A stretch of 63,402 nt of DNA, taken from positions 1 to 63,402 of the forward strand of contig JAJFHP010000020.1 in NCBI GenBank assembly GCA_021775555.1, in the 5' to 3' direction. Shown here one piece after another: positions 38,477 to 48,398 of this stretch (positions are counted from its first letter, which is position 1; the number at the start of each line of letters is the position of its first letter). A model generated the notes under the pieces. The model saw only the letters and a list, made by a program, of their open reading frames with translations. It was not told where the DNA came from and did not search any database. The position numbers were made by a program, and so were the translations under genes. Origin of the DNA: Hyphomicrobiales bacterium (GTDB lineage: Bacteria; Pseudomonadota; Alphaproteobacteria; Rhizobiales; Methyloligellaceae).

Positions 38477-39844
38477 TTAATTCGATTGCGCCACTTCACC
38501 CTCTTTGCCCAGATACCCGTTCCAGGCAAACCAGTATGCGATGTGTCCCGGCAGGCGGTGGTGCCTCTTTCCGCCGGGGCCGACAAGAGCATCCTCGGTG
38601 ACCATCCAGCTCTTGCCATCGAGTTTGAGTTCGTCCTGTTTGTCCGACATCTCGAACGCTTGCCCCTGAGTGCGATAGGCGCGAACGGTGCGTGTTTTCG
38701 CATTGCCGATGAGGGTCAGGGAAATGACGCCGGCGGTATCGTTGATTACACGCGTTTTCTCAAACAAGGCTAGTGGCCATGCCTTTTCCTTGCCCGTGCC
38801 GCGAAGTGCGAACACATAGTCCTTTGCCTTCAGTCTGCTCTCATCCACATTTACCGGAAACATGAGATCAGGACTGTTGAAATACGTCGAATAAGGCTTG
38901 CCGGGGGTATAGTTGCGATCGTATCCGGTATCGAGCGAGAGTACTTTTGTACCTGGATTGGCTCTTAGCCAATCAGCCCATCTGGTGATGGTGACAGGGC
39001 GCGTTTTGAGTTCAATGCCTGATCCTGTCAGTTTTCCGACAACGGGTCTGCCGGTAAACTGATTCCAGAGCGAATGGGTTTGCGCGTCGTACATCAATTT
39101 GTTGGAGCGGTAGAGGAAGCCCGAAGAGCCGAAAATGAACGGCATGTCGCGGCCCTCGACTGTGGTTTCGAACAGAATGCCGGAGCCGCACAACGTGCAA
39201 TAGGCGAGACTGACCGGAACGCCGCCAATCACATCGTTGAACATTTCATGCCAGTCGAGCATTCGTAAGGGATAGGCGCGCACATCGCCATTTATGGAGA
39301 CGCCGAATACAAGCTCATCATTGGTGATATATTTTGCTTGCTCGACTGACAGGAGCTTAGGGTTGGTGAGGGCTGGAATTCCGTCCTTTACCACGCCACC
39401 CCAGGTTATTTCTTCAAGACGGATTTCGTGTTTGACGCCGTCATGAAGGAACAATCCAAAGGATGGATCAACCCTCGAATAGAGTGCCGCTTTCAATGCG
39501 GCGAACCCGGAGAAAGGTTTGATCTCTTTATGCGTTTCCTGCCATTTCATCCACTGGTACCAGGTCTTCGCTTTGCGCTCACCGGTGAGGCTTTCTAAAG
39601 CCTCGACGATTTGTTCGCGTCCGACTTCTGAAAATCGAAGGGTGAATATCAAGGCGGGGACGGCGTCTTTTTTGCCGCGTTTTTTAAACCATTCGACCGC
39701 CGACAGGCGTTTTTCGGCCAAGGGGCTTAAGAGCTCAAAGGCATGGCTTGAAACCTCAGAGACGGGTAGCGCGATAGGTGCTGGAGCAGAGAACGACATG
39801 CAGGCCACAAACGCAGCAGCGAAAAAACAAGCTCTTTTCAGCAT
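38477..39844 (-). CDS. DUF3179 domain-containing secreted protein
   Basis: A 455-residue protein with a signal peptide (MLKRACFFAAAFVACMSFS). The DUF3179 signature is clear: 'DELVFGVSINGDVRAYPLRMLDWHEMFNDVIGGVPVSLAYCTLCGSGILFE' type region and 'LMYDAQTHSLWNQFTGRPVVGKLTGSGI'. The CTLC pair lies in the conserved core. Function is unknown. ATG 39844 has AAGGGAG 7 nt upstream; an ATG at 39865 would add seven residues. It faces away from the TPP riboswitch operon. Confidence 0.9.
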   Translation of the reverse strand: MLKRACFFAAAFVACMSFSAPAPIALPVSEVSSHAFELLSPLAEKRLSAVEWFKKRGKKDAVPALIFTLRFSEVGREQIVEALESLTGERKAKTWYQWMKWQETHKEIKPFSGFAALKAALYSRVDPSFGLFLHDGVKHEIRLEEITWGGVVKDGIPALTNPKLLSVEQAKYITNDELVFGVSINGDVRAYPLRMLDWHEMFNDVIGGVPVSLAYCTLCGSGILFETTVEGRDMPFIFGSSGFLYRSNKLMYDAQTHSLWNQFTGRPVVGKLTGSGIELKTRPVTITRWADWLRANPGTKVLSLDTGYDRNYTPGKPYSTYFNSPDLMFPVNVDESRLKAKDYVFALRGTGKEKAWPLALFEKTRVINDTAGVISLTLIGNAKTRTVRAYRTQGQAFEMSDKQDELKLDGKSWMVTEDALVGPGGKRHHRLPGHIAYWFAWNGYLGKEGEVAQSN

Positions 39845-40000
39845 TGACTGTCTCCCTTTTTGCATGGCCTCTTGTTCTTATTACGAACGAGATGAGCTTG
39901 TGTGACACGGGTCCGGCACACTTATTTGTGAAGAGCCTTTCCACTGGTCTCCCGTGCCCCCTTGCATTCGCGCTGCTTCCGCCGCACATTAAGACCACAA

Positions 40001-40099
40001 GTTCCAAGGGGGGCCGGCGGCAAGCTGGCTGAGATCCATCTGGTGCCGATGGAAAACTCTTGAACCTGATCCGGGTCATGCCGGCGTAGGGATAGGAAC
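40001..40099 (+). promoter_or_regulatory. TPP riboswitch (THI element)
   Basis: A thiamine pyrophosphate riboswitch read by eye. The closing stem is GTTCC (40001-40005) with GGAAC (40095-40099); the pyrimidine-sensing arm has GGCTGAGA (40027-40034), and the phosphate-sensing arm has the conserved TGAACCTGATC (40061-40071) and GCCGGCGTAGGGA (40080-40092). It precedes a small membrane protein gene and thiC. No obvious terminator follows, so control may be at translation, as is usual in Gram-negatives. Confidence 0.95.
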
Positions 40100-40158
40100 A
40101 GTTCGTATTTCCCCCGCCCGTGTTGCCCAGATCACCTGATGCGTGAGGACAGCGGGCC

Positions 40159-40545
40159 ATGGATACATCCATTCTGATTGCCAAATATATTGGCCCGGTC
40201 ATGCTCGTGGCCGCAATTGCCGGCCTGCTGAACACGAAGCAGATCATGGCAATCTTCGAGGATTTCATCAAAAGCCCGGCGCTTATTTTCATCGCCGGCG
40301 TCATGACGCTGGTGATGGGTCTGACCCTTGTCATCTTTCACAACAAATGGGTCGCGGATTGGACCGTGATCATCACCATATTTGGCTGGATCGGGATTGC
40401 CGGCGGCATCATGCGCATGGCGTTCCCAATGTTCGCCATCGAGATGGGCAAGCGGATGATCGGGCAGCACAAGATGCTGATCGTCATCGGTATCCTCAAT
40501 ATCCTGCTCGGCACCTTCCTGACCTACAAGGGCTACTTTTCCTGA
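40159..40545 (+). CDS. small four-helix membrane protein under the TPP riboswitch
   Basis: A 128-residue protein with four predicted membrane helices at about 12-27, 40-60, 68-90 and 103-122 ('GPVMLVAAIAGLL', 'ALIFIAGVMTLVMGLTLVIF', 'VIITIFGWIGIAGGIMRMAF', 'MLIVIGILNILLGTFLTY'). I do not recognise the family. It is the first gene after the riboswitch and ends 24 nt before thiC, so it is presumably controlled by TPP. That suggests a role in uptake or handling of thiamine, HMP or another precursor, but no transporter motif is visible. Confidence 0.8.
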   Translation: MDTSILIAKYIGPVMLVAAIAGLLNTKQIMAIFEDFIKSPALIFIAGVMTLVMGLTLVIFHNKWVADWTVIITIFGWIGIAGGIMRMAFPMFAIEMGKRMIGQHKMLIVIGILNILLGTFLTYKGYFS

Positions 40546-42435
<1,890 letters not shown>

Positions 42436-42447
42436 GCCTCTCCACCT

Positions 42448-42548
42448 GTCATGCTCCGGCTTGACCGGAGCATCCAGTAAACGGCGGTCTAAGTGAGACT
42501 CGCAGGCGTTGGCGGCTACTGGATTGTCCGATCAAGTCGGACAATGAC
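42448..42548. repeat. REP-like inverted dimer after thiC
   Basis: Two palindromic units face each other. The first has TGCTCCGG/CCGGAGCA (42452-42459, 42465-42472) and the second ATTGTCCGA/TCGGACAAT (42523-42531, 42537-42545), with TCCAGTA and TACTGGA on the inner sides. Each unit reads GTCAT, stem, CTTGA or TCAAG loop, stem, then TCCAGTA, so they are diverged copies with compensatory stem changes. Such units are common dispersed repeats in alphaproteobacteria and can act as transcription ends. Confidence 0.8.
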
Positions 42549-42560
42549 GTAAAATAAAAG

Positions 42561-42638
42561 TTCCGCGAGATGGGCGAGGTAGTCCATGTCGACGCGGACG
42601 AAGTTGCGAAGGCGAAGGAGGGGAACGGCGCGCTTTAG
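42561..42638 (+). pseudogene. thiC 3'-end fragment 1
   Basis: Twenty-five codons plus stop (FREMGEVVHVDADEVAKAK and then a tail ending GAL-stop) line up with the ThiC C terminus ([17 protein letters not shown]...GL-stop) just upstream. The nucleotide sequence is clearly diverged from the resident thiC end, so it is not a recent duplication of it. It directly follows the REP-like dimer. Confidence 0.7.
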
Positions 42639-43211
42639 CTTCTCCTAAGACACTCGATGTCACCCCGGGGATTTATCCCAGAGTCCATCGGCGGTTCCAG
42701 TGGCAGCGGGCTAAACTGAGAATGCCCAGATTGCTGAAAGAATTATTAAAGCGACAAGTCCTGCAATCGACAGCATCGCAGTTGTTCTAACTGCCAAAGG
42801 ACCTTCGGCCTCAGCCCTTAAGGTTAAAAAGCTGAAACGAAGTCTGTCAGTATGATGCAGTCGCACTTGTTCTGCTGGTTTAGCTGCCACTTCATCAGCC
42901 TTTCTCTATCAATAACAATTGGTCGAATTGAGTTTGCGCAGGCTAACTCCAAGAAACTGAATACGGCAACGAATAGAAATCGAAACAAGGGAGTGCTTAT
43001 CTTTAAAATTCAAAGAGTTAGAACTTTCACTGTGTCAATTTTGGACAATCCCGCCTCAATCTATGGGTTGTTCCCTTTGGAAGGCCCTAGAGCTTGATAC
43101 TAGACAGGGCAAAACTAGTTTCAAGAAATGGAAATCGAATGTACACAGTTGTCCTAGTCGGAATTTCAACAACTTAGAGTGACAACTGTCCGACTTTTGG
43201 ACAATACGGCC
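42639..43211. other. AT-richer spacer without a supportable gene
   Basis: About 570 nt between the first thiC fragment and the recombinase gene. Open frames here are short and lack ribosome sites. It contains two similar 22-bp stretches, TTTTGGACAATCCCGCCTCAAT (43039-43060, written here as 20+2) and its relative at 43195-43216, which ends at the recombinase stop. These may be leftovers of a recombination site. No other signal seen. Confidence 0.5.
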
Positions 43212-44459
43212 TCAATTGGCTGGCGAGTTACCTTCCCCGTTTTCCCACCTCCAAATGTCATGCCAGTGTGTCGCTTCTTTAAATGCGAGACGAAAGGACC
43301 TTGGAGTCACGAGTCCGAGATCGTGGCGGATCAGCGTTTCTCGCCAAACGTATTCCACACTTCGAATATGGCCCCTTGCACCAAATTTTGAGGGGAACAG
43401 ATAAGGAGAGACGAATTGTTCTTCGCCTAGTTCAAAACATCTTTGAATTAAGTTGGCAGTGGTGCCCCTAATTATCTCTCGCCCCTTCCAACCCCTTGCA
43501 TACTGCCAGATATATCCATTCTTGGTCGTATCGTCAGTTCCAAACGGATCTGAGATTTGAGTTGGGAATATGTCGTCGCGTCGTGCTGCCATGATCTGCG
43601 ATAACGGAGCTGATCCAGTCAGATAAAGACGAATACAAGCTGCCTGTTGCCATCTTTCATTGTCTTCAGTCAAATCGTCCAAGAGATCAAAAAACTGCTT
43701 TCTTTTCCAATGCCTAAGCTTCGGTGGAAATGAAACGCTATATGCAACCCGATCGCCCAAATCCAAATAACCATATGGCGAGGACTTGGTTTCAACGCCG
43801 AAATTGAACGGAATTTCCAGGGCACGGCGAAGAAGTGGCCGAAGAATACGAATGTTGCCAGGCTTCGTGTTTAACGTGTTGAGGACCTTCGCCACATCGT
43901 CCAGAGTTATTTCACAAGCTCTCTTATTCGCGATTGCTGGTACTGAACTCGCAACGTAAATATCAAACAGCTTTTGCAATCTATCTCGGTAGGCGAGTGA
44001 GAGGCCTTCAAACTCCATCCCCTTTATGATCGCCTTCACGGCTTGTTCTAGTGACAAAGTTGATGCTCGCTCTTTCCCAACTCGCTTCTGCTCTTCATCT
44101 TCCTCGGCGAGAGTTGGCTTTCCTTTGATGCGATTGATTTCGTCGTATGCCCAAGAGCGAGCGATGCGAACTCCTTCTCCCAAAGCCGCATTTTCTGGAT
44201 CGAGGGGCGGGAAGTTCCACGCAAACTCATGCCGATGATGGAGAAAATAGGCATCCCATAAACGAAGCGTGCGACGGATCGAGCGTCCGTTGGGATCAGA
44301 AACCCTCACGCCATAGGCTTTTTGTGGCTTGCCAGAGGAATCCCGCCAAAGCCGCAAACCAAATCCTTTGATCTGCGTGTCTGCAATCCAACGCTCGCCG
44401 GTTGCGGGTGGTTCCGCTTCGTCGATGATCCTTTGATTTAGTATTGCTCGCTCGACCAT
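43212..44459 (-). CDS. tyrosine recombinase-like integrase, probably inactive
   Basis: A 415-residue protein with the layout of alphaproteobacterial phage/island integrases: an N-terminal arm-binding domain ('DTQIKGFGLRLWRDSSGKPQ' region), a core-binding segment (about 130-230) and a C-terminal domain. The catalytic residues look eroded. Box I, normally TGxRxxE, reads TGSAPLSQ; box II, normally HxLRH, reads PRSFRLAF; and the protein ends soon after THWHDIW with no tyrosine nucleophile in the usual place. It may be a relic or a divergent family. Base composition is lower in GC than the flanking core genes. It points toward the thiC end, as an integrase next to its attachment site would. Confidence 0.7.
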   Translation of the reverse strand: MVERAILNQRIIDEAEPPATGERWIADTQIKGFGLRLWRDSSGKPQKAYGVRVSDPNGRSIRRTLRLWDAYFLHHRHEFAWNFPPLDPENAALGEGVRIARSWAYDEINRIKGKPTLAEEDEEQKRVGKERASTLSLEQAVKAIIKGMEFEGLSLAYRDRLQKLFDIYVASSVPAIANKRACEITLDDVAKVLNTLNTKPGNIRILRPLLRRALEIPFNFGVETKSSPYGYLDLGDRVAYSVSFPPKLRHWKRKQFFDLLDDLTEDNERWQQAACIRLYLTGSAPLSQIMAARRDDIFPTQISDPFGTDDTTKNGYIWQYARGWKGREIIRGTTANLIQRCFELGEEQFVSPYLFPSKFGARGHIRSVEYVWRETLIRHDLGLVTPRSFRLAFKEATHWHDIWRWENGEGNSPAN

Positions 44460-44518
44460 TCCTTTGGCGATGTTTAGCTAATGTTCTAATAGGTGTAGTA
44501 TGCCCCATTCCCTTCTAA

Positions 44519-44665
44519 ACTTGAACTTTGTCTTTGATCTCCAATCATCCGGTTAGTGTCCGGAATTGGTCTTCTCTCCACTTCTCTCCACTTGTATCAA
44601 TGCCGGGCATCATGGGCGCTTCGCTTCCACCCTCTTGCCGAGGGCGGTTGAGCGCCCGTTTCGTT
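44519..44665 (+). repeat. structured repeat R2, copy A
   Basis: About 140 bp shared with 47093-47232, e.g. 'TTTGTCTTTGA', 'AATTGGTCTTCTCTCCACTT', 'ATGCCGGGCAT' and 'GGGCGCTTCGCTTCC'. It folds as GGGCGCT (44614-44620) with AGCGCCC (44651-44657) enclosing CCCTC/GAGGG (44630-44634, 44640-44644). The inner stem differs from the other copy but stays paired. It lies immediately before R1 copy A. Confidence 0.75.
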
Positions 44666-44678
44666 CATCAAGAACAAT

Positions 44679-45199
44679 CTTATCCCCGCCTTCCAAACCT
44701 CCTCTAAACTCCGTCGCATCTCTTCCTCATCAGGGACGCGGGCTTAAGACCGTCTTGAACCGAGAGGGAGAGAGCGGTTCCTGCGAAGACTCTTTGTCTG
44801 CGCTACCGCCCTTTGGGCTACTTGAGCGCGAGGGGTGTGATGCGGTCAGGCATGTGGGCTTAACGACCCCAGTCTTCCCGGGCGTGCCGTCCCGGACCCG
44901 GGGGTACTATGGCCCCCGCGCCGAAGTGCAATTTAGGTTGCGCTACCGCTTCGCACCTTGAGCGCGGTTTGTTTTCACAGATCACGTCCTCAAGTAGCCG
45001 CAAGGCGGTAGGACACTTAAATGAGACGCCGGGCGGATTTCGCAAAGAAGCCGTGCGCGGGGCGCTGGAAGGCTGCCCTAGTCAAACGGAGTGCGGTCAT
45101 CCAGTGCTTCGCGCAGTCCTGTCCTCAACTAGCCGCCAGGCGATAGGACAGCCAAAGATGAGCTTTTTGATACGCGGGCGCTTCGTGAGGCATCCGCCT
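44679..45199 (+). ncRNA. structured repeat R1, copy A (candidate large ncRNA)
   Basis: About 520 nt, matching 51296-51730 in the same orientation. Conserved blocks include a 40-nt identical 5' block containing CATCAGGGACGCGGGCTTAA, the hairpin GAACCG/CGGTTC (44757-44762, 44775-44780), GTGCCGTCCCGGACCCGGGG, and a hairpin at 44986-45014. Helices at GAAGACT/AGTCTTC (44785-44791, 44871-44877) and at 45055-45069/45100-45114 keep pairing although the other copy has other bases. Copy A has an extra ~60-nt hairpin inside the first variable helix. Short open frames cross it but copy B has none, so it is most likely non-coding. Transcription is not shown. Confidence 0.6.
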
Positions 45200-45230
45200 G
45201 TTTCGGCATGCTTTGCTGACAGATAATGAC

Positions 45231-45323
45231 GGCATGGACGAGATGAGCGAGAAGTTCAAAGAGATGGGGTCCGAGGTTTATGCGGATGCCGCTGCCGCAA
45301 TGCCGAGCAATGAGGGGCTTTAA
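45231..45323 (+). pseudogene. thiC 3'-end fragment 2
   Basis: Thirty codons plus stop reading [20 protein letters not shown] and ending PSNEGL-stop, against resident Thi[21 protein letters not shown]...RSNEGL-stop. It is in the same direction as thiC, 2.9 kb downstream, with many base differences, and follows R1 copy A at once. It has no start of its own and is a gene-end remnant. Confidence 0.8.
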
Positions 45324-45384
45324 ATGGTGTGCTGCCACCCCATTTGACCTACTGGGACACTAATTGCAGCAGGGAGTCACATCC

Positions 45385-46146
45385 ATGAATTTGACTGACA
45401 TTTTAGCCGAGGCCCAGGGCGGGCAGGCGATGGCCAATATCGGCCGGCAGTTCGGGCTTTCCGAGCAGCAGAGCGCTGAGGCCGTGCGCCATCTGCTTCC
45501 GGCCTTTACCGCCGGGCTGCAGCGCAACACGGCAACGCCCCTGGGCATGGCCGAGCTTCTGGCGGCGCTCAGCGGCGGACAACATGCGCGCTATTATGAC
45601 GACCCTGCCGAGATGGAAAACAGCGCCACGCGCGATGCCGGCAATGATATTCTCAAGCACCTGTTTGGAAATAAGGATGTCAGCCGCGCTGTCACCCAAC
45701 AAGCCGCGGCGCAGACCGGAATTGGCTCGGCAATCCTGAAGGCCATGCTGCCCTATATTGCCTCCATGATTATGGGCGCCCTGTTCAAACGGGGGCAGAA
45801 CCCGATTGGCGATATCCTGGGAGAGATATTGGGCGGGGGGTCTGCGCGCGCAGGCCACGAGGCCGGACGCCAGGGGCGCGAGAGCGGCGGGCGTGGTGCG
45901 AACGATCCCTTCGGGGAGCTTTCGGACATCTTCAAAAAGCAGATCGAGACACTCCCAGGTGACGGGCCGGCGCCTTCGCCGCAATCAGAGTCCGCACAGG
46001 CCGATGCGCCTGCCCCGCAGACACAATCCGGAACGCCGCAATTCCCCGGCGCGGATGCTGATATTTTCAAGGAAATTTTCGAAACCGAGGGCAACCGCTC
46101 GCCGTTTGAGGATATCCTCAAAGATATGCTCGGTGGGCGGCGGTAG
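45385..46146 (+). CDS. DUF937 domain-containing protein
   Basis: A 253-residue protein. The N-terminal half (MNLTDILAEAQGGQAMANIG, 'FGLSEQQSAEAVRHLLPAFTAGLQRN') is a YidB-like DUF937 domain of helical repeats; a hydrophobic stretch near residues 117-135 is followed by a glycine/serine/proline-rich, poorly ordered C-terminal part. Function is unknown. ATG 45385 has AGGGAG about 8 nt upstream. It lies in the accessory region just behind thiC fragment 2. Confidence 0.85.
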   Translation: MNLTDILAEAQGGQAMANIGRQFGLSEQQSAEAVRHLLPAFTAGLQRNTATPLGMAELLAALSGGQHARYYDDPAEMENSATRDAGNDILKHLFGNKDVSRAVTQQAAAQTGIGSAILKAMLPYIASMIMGALFKRGQNPIGDILGEILGGGSARAGHEAGRQGRESGGRGANDPFGELSDIFKKQIETLPGDGPAPSPQSESAQADAPAPQTQSGTPQFPGADADIFKEIFETEGNRSPFEDILKDMLGGRR

Positions 46147-46154
46147 GGATCACC

Positions 46155-46170
46155 TTCCGCGAGATGGGCG
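46155..46170 (+). repeat. 16-bp match to thiC fragment 1
   Basis: TTCCGCGAGATGGGCG is identical to 42561-42576, the beginning of thiC fragment 1, and the reading FREMG is kept. Similarity fades afterwards. It may be a third, mostly eroded thiC end or a recombination scar. Confidence 0.45.
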
Positions 46171-46208
46171 CGGGTGTCCTTTCACTGCATGAACAAGGGA
46201 AAAAACTG

Positions 46209-46994
46209 ATGTACTTCCGTAGCTTCAGCCTGGCCCTCGTGGCCGCGTGCCTCGCTTTCTCAGCCGCCGCGCAGGATATCTCAAGCGGGCGCTGGGTCGA
46301 CCTGACCCATGCCTTCAACGAGCGCTCGGTCTACTGGCCAACCGCGAAGATGTTCGAGAAAACGGAAGTCTTTCATGGACACACCAAGGGCGGCTGGTTT
46401 TATTCCGCTTACAATTTTTCAGCAGCCGAACATGGCGGTACGCACATGGACTCACCCGTTCATTTTGCGCAAGGCGCCAACACCGCTGACAAGGTGCCGC
46501 TTGAGCAGCTGATCGGCCCGGGCTTCGTCATAGATGTGTCGCGCCAGTCAGCGGCCAACGTGGACTATCTGGTGAGTGCAGCCGATATCGAGGCATTCGA
46601 GGCCAGGCACGGGCAAATCCCCAAAGGCGCCATCGTGCTGCTGAACACGGGGCGCGCGAAACTCTATTCCGACCGCAAGTCCTATATGGGGACGGACGAA
46701 CGCGGCGCCGGCGCTGTGCCTAAGCTGCATTTCCCGGGCCTCGGCGTCGATGGCGCAGCACTTCTGGTCGAGCGCGCGATTGGCGCGGTGGGCATCGACA
46801 CGCCCTCCATCGACTACGGCCAGTCGAAGGATTTCGCCGCCCACGTGAAGCTGATGACGAACAATATACCCGCGTTTGAAAACGTGGCGGACATGAGCGC
46901 GCTGCCTGCGATTGGCAGCACCATCGTCGCGCTGCCGATGAAGATCGAGGGCGGCTCGGGCGGCCCGCTCAGGATCGTGGCGCATCTGCCGTAA
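46209..46994 (+). CDS. secreted cyclase-family (kynurenine formamidase-like) protein
   Basis: A 261-residue member of the cyclase/KynB family. The metal motif 'AEHGGTHMDSPVHF' (HxGTHxDxPxH) is present, together with 'WVDLTHAFNERSVYWP' near the start and 'VGIDTPSIDYGQSKDF'. Unlike KynB it has a signal peptide (MYFRSFSLALVAACLAFSAA, cleaved near AQ-D), so it acts in the periplasm. Its natural amide or ester substrate is unknown. ATG 46209 starts the signal; the open frame upstream is not conserved. Confidence 0.88.
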   Translation: MYFRSFSLALVAACLAFSAAAQDISSGRWVDLTHAFNERSVYWPTAKMFEKTEVFHGHTKGGWFYSAYNFSAAEHGGTHMDSPVHFAQGANTADKVPLEQLIGPGFVIDVSRQSAANVDYLVSAADIEAFEARHGQIPKGAIVLLNTGRAKLYSDRKSYMGTDERGAGAVPKLHFPGLGVDGAALLVERAIGAVGIDTPSIDYGQSKDFAAHVKLMTNNIPAFENVADMSALPAIGSTIVALPMKIEGGSGGPLRIVAHLP

Positions 46995-47071
46995 TGGAAA
47001 AGATGCCGGAGAGGGAGAGGGCGCGGTTCTGGCTCGATGTCTATGGGCGGCTCAAGCCTGCGAAAAACTGA
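46994..47071 (+). CDS. possible 25-codon ORF coupled to the cyclase stop
   Basis: A short frame (MEKMPERERARFWLDVYGRL plus five residues) starts at the TAATG overlap with the cyclase stop. The arrangement would allow re-initiation, and the peptide is highly charged. A related MPER start with the same bases ATGCCGGAGAGGG occurs at about 48369. It may equally be a gene remnant. Confidence 0.25.
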   Translation: MEKMPERERARFWLDVYGRLKPAKN

Positions 47072-47092
47072 ACCCACCCCATCCCCATTCTT

Positions 47093-47232
47093 AACCTGAC
47101 CTTTGTCTTTGAAATCCAGGATCAAGGACAGTGCCTGAAATTGGTCTTCTCTCCACTTTGATCCAATGCCGGGCATTACGGGCGCTTCGCTTCCTCCCTC
47201 GCGGGAGGGTGACTGAGCGCCCGTTTTATTCC
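47093..47232 (+). repeat. structured repeat R2, copy B
   Basis: Second copy of the ~140-bp repeat at 44519-44665. Outer stem GGGCGCT (47180-47186) with AGCGCCC (47216-47222) is the same, while the inner stem is CCTCCC/GGGAGG (47193-47198, 47203-47208) instead of CCCTC/GAGGG. This change with retained pairing supports selection on RNA or cruciform structure. Confidence 0.75.
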
Positions 47233-47281
47233 CCTCGCGAAATCTTCTTCCCACCACCGGGCGTGCGGTCAGGCCGCATGG

Positions 47282-47304
47282 ATTGCCGGAACAAGTCCGG
47301 CAAT
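47282..47304. repeat. single REP-like unit
   Basis: ATTGCCGGA (47282-47290) and TCCGGCAAT (47296-47304) form a 9-bp stem with ACAAG loop, followed by GATGAC. It matches the second unit of the dimer at 42448-42548. As there, CTCCGCGAG follows about 16 nt later. Confidence 0.7.
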
Positions 47305-47336
47305 GATGACATAAAGGAAACTCCGCGAGCAAAACC

Positions 47337-47972
47337 ATGCCCGACCGGTCCAAACACTGGGATGACGTCTATCGCAGGCGCGATGAGGTTGATCTCACAT
47401 GGTATGAGGCACACCCCGGCGTTTCATATGACCTTGTGACCGCCAACTCCCGGCCATGCGATGCGATCATTGATATCGGCGGCGGCACGTCGCGGCTCGT
47501 CGATGCGCTGGTCAAGGACGGCTATGAGGCCATCACGGTCCTCGACGTGTCGCAAGCCGCTCTCGAGACGGCCATGGAACGGCTGGGGGAGCTTGCACGC
47601 CAAGTGACGTGGATCGCGGCTGACATGACCGTATGGGTCCCGACGCGCACCTACGATCTCTGGCATGACCGGGCGGTGTTCCATTTCCTGACCGGACTGT
47701 TAGACCGCGCGGCCTATGTTGCCGCGATGGATGCCGCACTTGCCCCGGGCGGCACTGCGATCATTGCAACCTTTGCCGGGGACGGTCCGGAGACATGCTC
47801 CGGCCTGCCGGTGATGCGGTATTCACCAGACCGGCTGGCCGGGACAATCAAGGCGCTGGCCCCGGGCCGTTTCGAGGCCGTTGAAGCGCGGCATCATATG
47901 CATGTGACGCCAAAGGGAATGGGTCAGAGTTTCCAGGTTTCCGTGTTCAGGAAAACGTCAGGGGCGAAATGA
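47337..47972 (+). CDS. class I SAM-dependent methyltransferase
   Basis: A 211-residue methyltransferase with the SAM-binding motif I 'AIIDIGGGTSRLVDALVKDGY', the acidic loop 'VTVLDVSQAAL'-like segment and 'IAADMTVWVP', typical of the UbiE/thiopurine-type single-domain fold. 'HWDDVYRRRDEVDLTWYEAHPG' at the start resembles bacterial SAM enzymes often annotated as tellurite-resistance or trans-aconitate methyltransferase-like. Substrate unknown. Confidence 0.87.
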   Translation: MPDRSKHWDDVYRRRDEVDLTWYEAHPGVSYDLVTANSRPCDAIIDIGGGTSRLVDALVKDGYEAITVLDVSQAALETAMERLGELARQVTWIAADMTVWVPTRTYDLWHDRAVFHFLTGLLDRAAYVAAMDAALAPGGTAIIATFAGDGPETCSGLPVMRYSPDRLAGTIKALAPGRFEAVEARHHMHVTPKGMGQSFQVSVFRKTSGAK

Positions 47973-47978
47973 GGGGTT

Positions 47979-48278
47979 TTAGAAACCCTGGTAATTTTCC
48001 GCCTCATCGCGGGAGTGTAGTGATGATGAGCAATGAAGAGACCATGTCACATATGTGGCGTCTCTCACCTCGCTCTCGCAGTGCTCGGGATCACGCAGCA
48101 GCCAGTTGATGGAACGCGCACAGATACACCCCATCCATCTGCCTTGCGCCTGCGCTTCGCCGGCCATGACGGAAAGCGTCTTTCCAAACAGGAGACGGCA
48201 AGTCCAGCCATACGCCCAGACGATACGCTGATCAAAGCCTTGGGTTCCGGGGCGCGGTGGCTGGAATTGCGTTAACAT
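47979..48278 (-). CDS. possible hypothetical protein
   Basis: A 99-residue frame starting MLTQFQPPRPGTQGFDQRIV, with GGAG 6 nt before ATG 48278. It contains several cysteines and tryptophans and no repeat or membrane segment. It fills the space between the methyltransferase and VOC genes on the other strand. I do not recognise it; it may be a real small protein or a gene remnant. Confidence 0.35.
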   Translation of the reverse strand: MLTQFQPPRPGTQGFDQRIVWAYGWTCRLLFGKTLSVMAGEAQAQGRWMGCICARSINWLLRDPEHCESEVRDATYVTWSLHCSSSLHSRDEAENYQGF

Positions 48279-48398
48279 GGTTTCGCTCCATCGTTGAGCG
48301 AGGGACATCCCTCCCTCTGCTCATTGGTCGCAATGGCACGCAAAAAGGTTCAATGTGGGGTTGGAAAAATGCCGGAGAGGGTTAAGGGATAAGGACAC

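Noticed and set aside
42852-43097. 81-codon frame in the spacer behind thiC.
   Set aside because: No ribosome site, no recognisable composition, and it crosses one of the 22-bp repeats.
44679-45199. R1 as tmRNA, RNase P RNA or 6S RNA.
   Set aside because: None of the invariant blocks of these RNAs was found (no tag frame with tRNA-like ends, no GAGGAAAGTCC or ACAGAA-type RNase P blocks), and there are two copies.
44566-45226. Open frames of 131 and 105 codons across R2 and R1 copy A.
   Set aside because: They have no ribosome site, lie in different frames over the same repeat, and R1 copy B has no matching frame. The substitutions keep base pairing, not codons.
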